64,000 nt of DNA. Origin: Halanaerobiaceae bacterium ANBcell28 (GTDB taxonomy: Bacteria > Bacillota > Halanaerobiia > Halanaerobiales > DTU029). Shown here piece by piece: positions 8,753 to 15,936 of the stretch (position 1 is the stretch's first letter; each line of letters starts with the position of its first letter). The notes under the pieces are model-generated. The model was not told the origin of the DNA. It ran no database searches and saw only the letters and a program-made list of their open reading frames with translations. The stretch is from positions 1-64,000 of the forward strand of contig JBBJJH010000001.1 in NCBI GenBank assembly GCA_037623315.1. The letters are read 5' to 3'. A program made the position numbers and the translations under genes.

Positions 8753-8842
8753 AAGAGAGGTTTTTTCTCTTGAATTAATATATATACTATTATATCCTAA
8801 TATATATAATTATACAATGATTAAAAGAGATTTTTTCTCTTA
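8753..8842. repeat. Two similar small hairpins in the RloA leader
   Basis: Near-identical elements of AAGAGA, an A/T loop and TCTCTT lie at 8753-8771 and about 8825-8841. The first is directly upstream of the RloA ribosome site, inside the predicted leader. The second is upstream of the promoter. They may be protein- or RNA-level control elements; sequence alone cannot decide. Confidence 0.5.
8789..8817 (-). promoter_or_regulatory. Candidate sigma-A promoter for the RloAB pair
   Basis: On the minus strand TTGTAT (8817-8812) is followed after 17 bp by a perfect TATAAT (8794-8789). It lies about 50 bases ahead of the preferred RloA start. The -35 box matches only half the consensus. Confidence 0.5.
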
Positions 8843-8869
8843 ATTTTTAATATAATTTTCAACAACATC

Positions 8870-8901
8870 CTACCATAAATGATATATATCATTTATGGTA
8901 G
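8870..8901. repeat. Perfect 32-bp palindrome
   Basis: CTACCATAAATGATA at 8870-8884 is mirrored exactly to 8901 with no loop. It lies in the 310-bp gap between the lysozyme gene and RloA. There is no T-run on either side, so it is not a standard terminator. It could be an operator for a dimeric repressor or a cruciform site. The rest of the gap holds the RloA promoter and hairpins and no gene. Confidence 0.75.
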
Positions 8902-9027
8902 AGTAATTAAACAAAGATATAGTTTTTTAACTCTATTATATTACATAATACTATTTATATCATATATATCTAAAGTTCTCTTCTTTCTAAAATAAAGACA
9001 GCCAGTACTGTAAAAATCAGACCTATG

Positions 9028-9060
9028 TTTACTAAGACATTATTAATGGAGCGGGAGCTA
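9028..9060 (-). pseudogene. 33-bp scar of a second McrB-like ATPase gene
   Basis: This stretch matches 16121-16153 of the intact McrB-like gene with three differences, in the same orientation. It corresponds to the segment SSRSIKNVLVK. The stop codon of the lysozyme gene lies within this scar, read in a different frame. Confidence 0.7.
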
Positions 9061-10725
9061 TGCACCGTAATAATCTTTTCTACTCTTAGATACCATGCTC
9101 CCGTTCTCATAAATAGCTATCCAACCAGCTCTTAGTTTTGCTTTTTCCTCTTCTTCTTTTTTGCATTCTTGATCTTCTTTTGCATACATTTGATTCATTT
9201 CCTCTTCTTCTTGTCTAGTCTTTTCCTTTTCTTCTTTTAATTGCTCTTCTTTTTCAGCTTCTTCCTGTGCCTTCTCTTTTTCACAATCATCTTCCGTCAT
9301 AAAGCTTTCAAAAAAAGCAAGACTATTATCCGTATTCGGTGTATTAAATTTCTTCGGCTCAAAAACTCCCATCAATCTTTGTTTTAAATCAAAATTATTT
9401 AAATCTCTATCATTCTCTTCTATGTATGCTACTTTCTCATAACTACCCATGTCAGTAATTACTTTTTCTAAAGTTTCTTTACAATTATTTTTAAACTTTT
9501 TAATTGAAGCATAGAGTTTATCATCTTTATCTCTCGCATTTTCTTCTTCTTTCTCCATATCTACCACTAATTTATCCATTAAAGAAAATACTAAAAGATC
9601 ATTCTTTTCAATAATTTTCGTGGCATTATAATATACTGGATTTTCACTGTTACTCTCAATCCCATATTCTTCATTATATCGTTCTAAAAAAGCTAATGAT
9701 ACATTATCTATCAGCCTACCCTGAGCATTTGCTTCTTCAATTATTTCTTCTAATGCATCTTCATCATCTATTTGTAAATCTTCTAATATATCATCAATAT
9801 ATCTTTGGTTTCTATTTGTGGGACTAAACTGATCTTCATATGTTCTAATAGTATCAAGAGTTACATTACCCCCTCTACCATTATTGCCTTCTAAAAAGTC
9901 CAATATCCCTTCTCTAATGTCATCACTTAGATCTAGATCTGCTAATTCATCTTCATCATCAGTCAATAAACCGTAAAGTCCAAACATTTCTGAATCGACA
10001 TACCTTCTATTTGCCAAACCATTTATACCCTGAGCATCATTATGATTATCATCTATTTGACCATTTATGTATCTCCAACCATTCCTGTGAGAGTTATATC
10101 TTATTTCATACCATGCTTTTGTTTTATGAAATGCCTGGTCGTGTTCACTAGCTCCTTCCTCAGTATAATCTCTTAAAGCAGTACTAACTCCTGGCCCTAT
10201 TAAGGCAGGAGCATTAAAAACACAAGAAAGAATAGCATATTGTTCATTATCTGATAAACTTTCAATAATTTCTCTTGCTCTTTGTCGGTTTACATTTGCA
10301 TTATTAGCAATTCTATTTATTAAATCTGTCTCATATTCTTCTTGTATAAGCTCAAATACATTTTCTGAATCTTCTTCTGACAACTCAAAAGTATCTAATG
10401 TTTCTTGATTGTCAGCAATAATTCTTGCTGCTGCTTGAGGATTATTATTATTTAATTCTCTTCTTGTATTATTTAATATATTTGTAATTTCAAGTATATT
10501 ATCAGGTAAATCAATTCCTGCTCTATCAAAAAGACCGTTCTCTTGAAAAAGATTGCCCTCTCTAAAAGCCCACATTCCCCCATTTCTCACTAGCAAAGCA
10601 ATCCCTATACCAATAGTTGGAACACCTGCTGTACAAGTATATATGTTTGCTCTATAACCTTCCACTGCTACCATATGTTCATGCAAACCATGAGTATCTA
10701 TTAAAAGATTGTTATCTTCATTCAT
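9058..10725 (-). CDS. T4-type lysozyme (GH24) domain protein with coiled-coil tail
   Basis: Residues about 14-220 look like a GH24 muramidase, which cuts the MurNAc-GlcNAc bond of peptidoglycan. VEGYRANIYTCTAGVPTIGI gives the catalytic Glu at 22, Cys31 and Thr37, at exactly the spacing of Glu11, Asp20 and Thr26 in T4 lysozyme. Cys replaces Asp20. Later come LSDNEQYAILSCVFNAP and ANRRYVDSEMFG. After an acidic middle there is a long Glu/Lys-rich coiled coil (about 475-530) and a short end, AGWIAIYENGS. There is no signal peptide. The start overlaps the stop of the secreted partner gene (TAATG). The C-terminus ends inside a McrB scar, so the original protein may have been longer. An effector role is inference. 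Confidence 0.7.
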   Translation of the reverse strand: MNEDNNLLIDTHGLHEHMVAVEGYRANIYTCTAGVPTIGIGIALLVRNGGMWAFREGNLFQENGLFDRAGIDLPDNILEITNILNNTRRELNNNNPQAAARIIADNQETLDTFELSEEDSENVFELIQEEYETDLINRIANNANVNRQRAREIIESLSDNEQYAILSCVFNAPALIGPGVSTALRDYTEEGASEHDQAFHKTKAWYEIRYNSHRNGWRYINGQIDDNHNDAQGINGLANRRYVDSEMFGLYGLLTDDEDELADLDLSDDIREGILDFLEGNNGRGGNVTLDTIRTYEDQFSPTNRNQRYIDDILEDLQIDDEDALEEIIEEANAQGRLIDNVSLAFLERYNEEYGIESNSENPVYYNATKIIEKNDLLVFSLMDKLVVDMEKEEENARDKDDKLYASIKKFKNNCKETLEKVITDMGSYEKVAYIEENDRDLNNFDLKQRLMGVFEPKKFNTPNTDNSLAFFESFMTEDDCEKEKAQEEAEKEEQLKEEKEKTRQEEEEMNQMYAKEDQECKKEEEEKAKLRAGWIAIYENGSMVSKSRKDYYGA

Positions 10726-11486
10726 TATTTATTATCCACCTCTTTTCTTATTGTATATGATGCCTTAGCAGAAACTCTTTCTAAGCTTTTGTTCCATTTT
10801 TCAAAAGAAATAACTATCATCGAATCATCAAGTCGCCACACTTCATAAATATAATATGTATCATCATACTTAATTATCCCGTTAAAATTTCCTGTTCTTT
10901 CCTTGTTTTTTCCTTCATATTCGGGACGAATTAATACTGCTCCAATAGCATGTTTAGATTCATATGAAGCAGAATCGTTCTTATGCCAATTTAAAAGATC
11001 ATACTTAGCGTATCCAGCACTACTCCTACTATTCCTATATCCACTACTATAAAAGATAGTTTCATAAGTTCCATCCATAGTAAAATCTATTTCATAAACT
11101 TTAAAATTATAATGGGGAATCTTTCTATCCATTACCATATATTCGGTTTCTTCAAAATCACGATAAGATATTCTTCCTTGCCAAAAAGAGAAATCAGGAA
11201 ACCTCCCCATAAAGCTTTGCAATTCATAGTCCGCAATATCATCTGTTTTATGATATGGCTTAATAAACTCTACATTACCTTTAATAAAATCATCAAAAAA
11301 ATCATCAAGAAATTTTTTGCACTTGTCCTCTCCAAAACTTTCTGCCCAATCTCTTGCTTCATATTCCATATCTTCAAATTGAGACAAGAAGGATAATAAT
11401 TCTTCTTCATGAATTTCTGCTAGACTCGTAATAGTTATAAATACAAACATAAGTATAATTGCTAAACTTAGAACTATTTTTTTCAT
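10725..11486 (-). CDS. Secreted protein paired with the lysozyme, possible immunity protein
   Basis: The protein is 253 aa with a clear signal peptide (MKKIVLSLAIILMFVFITI to about residue 23, cleavage expected after SLA). I recognise no family. The mature part is acidic and aromatic-rich (DDIADYELQSFMGRFPDFSF, HYNFKVYEIDF, TIFYSSGYRNS, YDDTYYIYEV), like a periplasmic or surface beta-rich domain. It lies directly upstream of, and is coupled to, the GH24 gene, and the whole pair is duplicated next door. Known lysozyme inhibitors and type VI immunity proteins share the secreted-partner logic, but no sequence evidence links this protein to them. GGGAG precedes the ATG. Confidence 0.6.
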   Translation of the reverse strand: MKKIVLSLAIILMFVFITITSLAEIHEEELLSFLSQFEDMEYEARDWAESFGEDKCKKFLDDFFDDFIKGNVEFIKPYHKTDDIADYELQSFMGRFPDFSFWQGRISYRDFEETEYMVMDRKIPHYNFKVYEIDFTMDGTYETIFYSSGYRNSRSSAGYAKYDLLNWHKNDSASYESKHAIGAVLIRPEYEGKNKERTGNFNGIIKYDDTYYIYEVWRLDDSMIVISFEKWNKSLERVSAKASYTIRKEVDNK

Positions 11487-11570
11487 ATCAATTTTCTCCC
11501 TTCTTTTAGAAAAAATTTACTTTAAATATATTAATTCTAGATGTAAGCAAAAACTCCTTTTTAAATATTA
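11487..11570 (-). repeat. Duplicated leader, copy A
   Basis: The roughly 85 bp upstream of the secreted-protein gene at 10725-11486 are almost identical to 12986-13070 upstream of its paralogue, including the ribosome site and the ACATCTAGAATTAATATA block. The duplicated unit therefore includes its control region. A weak promoter (TTGCTT, then AT-rich -10 TTTAAA) is possible here. Confidence 0.75.
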
Positions 11571-11653
11571 AATACTGGCAAAGTAAAACTGTTGATGAAT
11601 TTAGAAATTTAATAAAAGAAATTACTGGAAAGGGTTTAAAAAAAGGAGCATGA
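11560..11653 (+). pseudogene. C-terminal tail of an unidentified plus-strand gene
   Basis: The plus strand reads NIKYWQSKTVDEFRNLIKEI and TGKGLKKGA, then TGA. The amino-acid pattern looks like real coding sequence. AAAGGAG next to the stop precedes an ATG at 11658 that soon hits a stop, as if the start of a following gene were also cut. I cannot name the family. It seems to be debris at the junction between the two lysozyme units. Confidence 0.35.
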
Positions 11654-11699
11654 TAAATGTATGAAAAAGAAGATGGAAGAAATTAATAGAGGAATATTA

Positions 11700-12236
11700 C
11701 AAAGATCAGTGTTCTCAATAATTTTTGTGGATTATAATATACTGGATTTTCATTGTTCTTTCAACAATCTCTCTTGCTCTTTGTTGACTTACATTTGCAT
11801 TATTACTTATTCTTCTTATCAACTCTCTCTCATAATCCCCTTGTATAAGCTCAAATACATTCTCTGAATCTTCTTCTGATAATTCAAACGTATTTATAGT
11901 TTCTTGATTATCAACAATAATTCTTGCTGCTGCTTGAGGATTATTATCGTTAAGAAAATCCATTGCATCTTCTAAAACGTCTTCTATATCACCTATATTT
12001 CTAGGTAAATCATCAATTCCTGCTCTATCGAATAAACCATCTTCTTGAAAGAGATTATTATCTCTAAAAGACCATACGACTCCATCTCTCACAAGTAAAG
12101 CAATCCCTACGCCAATGGTTGGAACACCTGCTGTACAAGTATATATATTTGTTCTATATTCTTCCACATTCACCATATGTTCATGTAAACCATGAGTATC
12201 TATTATAAGGTTGTTTTCTCCAATATTATTCATCAT
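11700..12236 (-). pseudogene. Second GH24 lysozyme copy, collapsed by internal deletion
   Basis: The first about 155 codons parallel the intact GH24 protein, with Glu, Cys and Thr at the same spacing in VEEYRTNIYTCTAGVPTIGV. After QQRAREIVER the frame changes and soon stops at 11715. The sequence beyond the break (11700-11756) matches 9600-9655 of the intact gene, which encodes a region more than 200 residues further on. About 610 bp have been lost between short matching motifs (CTCTCAAT and CTTTCAAT in the parent). The truncated product lacks the second half of the lysozyme fold and the tail. Confidence 0.85.
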
Positions 12237-12985
12237 TTATCGACCTCTTTTCTTATAGTATATACTACCCTGGTAGAGACTCTTTCTAGTTTATCATTCC
12301 ATTTATTAAAATATATTCTTACTCTTGAATCTAATGCCGCTACTTCATAAATATAATATATATCATCATACTTAATAATTCCGTTATAATGACCTGTTCT
12401 TTCCTTGTTTTTTCCTTCATATTCGGGGCGAACTGATACTAATCCAATAGCATATTTAGATTTGTATGAATCAGAATCTTTCTTATTCCAATTCAAAATA
12501 TCATATCTAGCATTTCCAGAATTTCTGCTATTTCTATATCCACTACTGTAAAAGATAGTTTCGTAAGTTCCATCTTTAGTAAAGTCTATTTCATAAGCTT
12601 TAAAATTATAATGTGGAACCTTTCTATCCATTACCATATACTCTGTTTCTTCAAAGTCAATATAAGATATTCTTCCTTGCCAAAAAGAGAAATCAGGAAA
12701 GTTTCCCATAAAGCTTTGCAATTCATAGTCCGCAATATCATCTGTTTTATGATATGGTTCTATAAATTCTACATCACCCTGAATAAAATTATTAAAAAAA
12801 TCATCAATGAAATAATCACAATTATCCTCCCCAAAACTTCCTGCTCTATCTCTTGCTTCATATTCCATACCTTCAAACTGAGACAAGAAGGTTAATAATC
12901 TTTCCTCATGGGTTTCTGCTAAACTTGCAATAGATATAAATATAATCATTAAGGAAATTACTGAACTTAATACTATTTTTCTCAT
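12233..12985 (-). CDS. Secreted protein, paralogue of the lysozyme partner
   Basis: A 250-aa paralogue of the 253-aa protein at 10725-11486, highly similar throughout, including the signal peptide (MRKIVLSSVISLMIIFISIA) and the DDIADYELQSFMG, FSFWQGRISY and TIFYSSGYRNS segments. It overlaps the start of the collapsed GH24 copy by four bases, as in the intact pair. It has remained open while its partner has decayed, which is the pattern expected if it protects against a toxin and is retained for that, though chance is possible. Its leader (12986-13070) is conserved with the first copy. Confidence 0.6.
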   Translation of the reverse strand: MRKIVLSSVISLMIIFISIASLAETHEERLLTFLSQFEGMEYEARDRAGSFGEDNCDYFIDDFFNNFIQGDVEFIEPYHKTDDIADYELQSFMGNFPDFSFWQGRISYIDFEETEYMVMDRKVPHYNFKAYEIDFTKDGTYETIFYSSGYRNSRNSGNARYDILNWNKKDSDSYKSKYAIGLVSVRPEYEGKNKERTGHYNGIIKYDDIYYIYEVAALDSRVRIYFNKWNDKLERVSTRVVYTIRKEVDK

Positions 12986-13441
12986 ATCAATTTTCTCCCT
13001 TCTTTTAGAAAAAAATTTACTTTAAATATATTAATTCTAGATGTAACAAAAAAATCCTTTTTAAACATTTAAAAAGGTGAAAACACTAAAAAAGCCTCCA
13101 ATTAAGAAGACTTCAGTACTATATTTAATATTTAATCTTTGCTACTGCATTCAATGTTATCTGTCCAGAGACTATAATCGTTCTTAATTTCTTTAACATA
13201 ATAATGGTTTTGTTTGCAAATCCACACTTTGATGTTTATTTAGGTCACTAGAAAAAAATTCTAGTGTATTATACAGATTATCTTTTCTTAAAACTCCCAC
13301 CTCTTTAAATGGAAGATAATTGACACTAACCACCTGGATTCATTATACTAAGTTTCAGCAGTGGATAAAAAACCCCCTCTGAAACTTAGTACTCACTTTA
13401 TGGGATGAAAATTTATCAAAAAAAAAGATTGATTCTACCTC
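12986..13441. repeat. Non-coding gap with two hairpins
   Basis: The 455-bp gap starts with the duplicated leader (12986-13070, copy B). Further on are an 8-bp hairpin at 13246-13266 (CACTAGAA/TTCTAGTG) and a perfect 13-bp inverted repeat at 13346-13358 and 13379-13391 (TACTAAGTTTCAG and its complement) around a 20-base loop. Neither has a terminator T-run. The larger one may be a mobile-element end or an RNA structure. I see no gene here. Confidence 0.6.
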
Positions 13442-15907
13442 CTAAAAAATCTCCTTCATCACTCCCCGAAGATTATACGCCAGATCATCCTGTAAAAACT
13501 CCTTACTCTCAACATCCTTCTGCTCCACAACAATCCCTCCATTATTCACTTTCACCTCAATATCATTAATCTGAAAACCACCGGATAAAGTATGCTGATC
13601 CAGTTTCTTCTTATCAAGTAGAATCTTAACTTCACCCTGTACTCTCTTCAATTCCAACCAGACTCTCCACTGCTCAATAGTCTTAATACTTAATTCAGGG
13701 ATAGTTCTGGCTTTCTGCAAAAGCATAAAGTTGCTATAGATATGGCTTCCTCTGACCCCATACCCCTCTGGCAAGATGTTCTCAACTAATTGACTCCAGG
13801 ATTCAATACTAAAGACATAATATAATTCTTCGCCATTATTTTTTGTCATAGGAACATTAATATCTTTTCTCTTCCTGGCCTGTATTCCTTTTATCTTTCC
13901 ATAATAGCTAACACCATAATTATCAGGAAAGTCTTTTTTACTTAAATAGATAGCAATATATTCTAGATGGTTTTCTTCTAGCTTCACTCTTTTACAGGGA
14001 ATATAATATATCTTCTTATCCAGAAGGAATTGTAATTGTCCTTTCTTTCTAATTGAACCTACTAAAACATTTTGCTCAAATTTAGTATCTCTACTATAAT
14101 CTTTACTACCAGCTGGCAGAACATTCCTTTCATAATTGCCCAGATAGGATTCTTCGATTAAATTCTCTAAAAAATCTGCTACTAGTTCTGTACTTCCAGG
14201 TAATAAAGGAAAAGCCCCTACATTGACCTTATCTATGCTCTTATAAAAATCATGCTCTCTATATTTTTCTTCATCCGTGTAAGGAAATAAGACATAGGCA
14301 CCAACCATCCGGTGCTCATAGATACTTTCATTACTATAAACGATAGCATCACGGTAACGATGCATGGTATTAATAGTATCTTCTTCTGGTCCTGGTATCC
14401 CATTATACTTCCCATGATATCTACTTCCAGGTACAGCAGGATTAATCCGATATTTAGCATCAAAGATAAACTTATATTCTGTATCTGATCCTTCCTTCTT
14501 CAAAGTCAAAACATTATCTGGCTTTTGACCTGTAGTTACTCCTTCTCCTTCACTAGTGTTGTAGCTAAGCTTGAATATTTCTCCAGTGGCTGGATTCTCA
14601 TATTCCACATATGAACTACTGGATTTATTTAAACTCACATATATTCCTGAATAATTAATATCAATCAGATTATGCTTTACTAAATTATACTTATTTCGTA
14701 ATAAACGATTCAATTCTAAAAAGCACCAATACTCATAAAGCTCCCAGATCTGTTTCATGGATAGTCTGAAGATCTGACCATTAATAGAAAGACCTTTTAA
14801 GAGCATTAAGTAATACTTATACACTTCCCTATAACCTGGAGCCATCTGTAAAACCAGAGATAAAGAATCAATCTTATAGATATCACCAATCTCCTTTAGA
14901 AAACTGTTCTTTAAAATATAATCTAGCTTTTTGCTCATAGAATCAAGTGTCTTAAGAATATCTTCTTCCAAATAATCTTTGTTCATCTGCCGATAGCTCT
15001 TTTCAAAATTAGCAAGCTTTTTTAAAAGTTCACTGATAATCCATTTTACAAAGCGATTTTCGAAGGTATCAAAACTACTCTGCTTGTCTATATTCAGCAT
15101 TTTTACTGGTAATCCTAACTCCTGATCATAATATTGGGTATTCCTTCTCATCCATTTTACACTCTGACGGTTAATTTTCTTAACCCGGGAAGATGGTAAG
15201 ACTTTAGCTAATTTATTTAATCGATGGTGAGGATATTTCTCTATTCTACGGTAGGCTTTAAGAAACTTCTTAAATATTTTCTGAAAGATAGTAAAAAACT
15301 CTACTTGACTAGGCTTTTCAGCTTCTTTTAGTTTCATTCCCTGAAAGGTGCTGCGGAAGAAATCATAACTAAGGTTATATACTTCTCGATTTACTTCATT
15401 TAATAATTTAAAATAATCATTACGGTAATCAATTTTACTGGGGAAAACTTCAATCTTTAAAAGCATTAATATTTTGCCCTTAGACCTTATTTCTATCTCT
15501 GAATAACCTACATCATTTCTGAAATTAATTGTTCCCATCAGAATATTGTTTTTACGACTTAGTTTAGATACTGACTCTCTAATATTCCTGTTCTGATGGT
15601 AAAATTCAAGTTCAAGATCACCTTTTGATTCTATAAGTATCTGATAGTCCTGCTGTTCATAGAAAAATGGGTATGAGAAAACAGAACTACTTTCAGCATC
15701 AACTAAACCATCTTCAGGATGGTAATGTAAGAATGTAAGTAGTTCTGTATTATATGTATTTACTTCCAGCAAGGCTTTGATGCCATCACTGGCTTTATCA
15801 ATATATAGCTGTTCTATATCTGGATGAACTGGCTTTCCTTTGATAGTCAAGAAAAAGCTATCAGTTTCTATTTCAACTAAGTCAATGGCATTCCCCTTGT
15901 AAGTCAA
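13442..15907 (-). CDS. DUF2357 / PDDEXK_7 McrC-like restriction nuclease
   Basis: The protein is 821 aa. The N-terminal part (about 40-270) matches DUF2357, a beta-rich region followed by helices (YKLLNEVNREVYNLSYDFF-like). The C-terminal part holds a PD-(D/E)XK nuclease with ELYEYWCFLEL (389-399), PDN at 463-465 and FDAKYRI with Asp483 and Lys485. DUF2357 proteins are encoded with McrB-like ATPases and act as the McrC-like nuclease of type IV-like restriction, presumably cutting modified foreign DNA. A TTG start at 15907 is supported by GGGGTG upstream. It lies 29 bp downstream of the McrB-like gene. A decayed relative of its 3' end survives at 3161-3286. Confidence 0.85.
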   Translation of the reverse strand: MTYKGNAIDLVEIETDSFFLTIKGKPVHPDIEQLYIDKASDGIKALLEVNTYNTELLTFLHYHPEDGLVDAESSSVFSYPFFYEQQDYQILIESKGDLELEFYHQNRNIRESVSKLSRKNNILMGTINFRNDVGYSEIEIRSKGKILMLLKIEVFPSKIDYRNDYFKLLNEVNREVYNLSYDFFRSTFQGMKLKEAEKPSQVEFFTIFQKIFKKFLKAYRRIEKYPHHRLNKLAKVLPSSRVKKINRQSVKWMRRNTQYYDQELGLPVKMLNIDKQSSFDTFENRFVKWIISELLKKLANFEKSYRQMNKDYLEEDILKTLDSMSKKLDYILKNSFLKEIGDIYKIDSLSLVLQMAPGYREVYKYYLMLLKGLSINGQIFRLSMKQIWELYEYWCFLELNRLLRNKYNLVKHNLIDINYSGIYVSLNKSSSSYVEYENPATGEIFKLSYNTSEGEGVTTGQKPDNVLTLKKEGSDTEYKFIFDAKYRINPAVPGSRYHGKYNGIPGPEEDTINTMHRYRDAIVYSNESIYEHRMVGAYVLFPYTDEEKYREHDFYKSIDKVNVGAFPLLPGSTELVADFLENLIEESYLGNYERNVLPAGSKDYSRDTKFEQNVLVGSIRKKGQLQFLLDKKIYYIPCKRVKLEENHLEYIAIYLSKKDFPDNYGVSYYGKIKGIQARKRKDINVPMTKNNGEELYYVFSIESWSQLVENILPEGYGVRGSHIYSNFMLLQKARTIPELSIKTIEQWRVWLELKRVQGEVKILLDKKKLDQHTLSGGFQINDIEVKVNNGGIVVEQKDVESKEFLQDDLAYNLRGVMKEIF

Positions 15908-15936
15908 GTTAATTACACCCCATTATCTTGATATAA

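Noticed and set aside
11112-11396. A 94-codon plus-strand frame, repeated at 12611-12895 with similar sequence
   Set aside because: Both lie opposite the duplicated secreted-protein genes; their similarity follows from that duplication, and they lack plausible ribosome sites or protein features.
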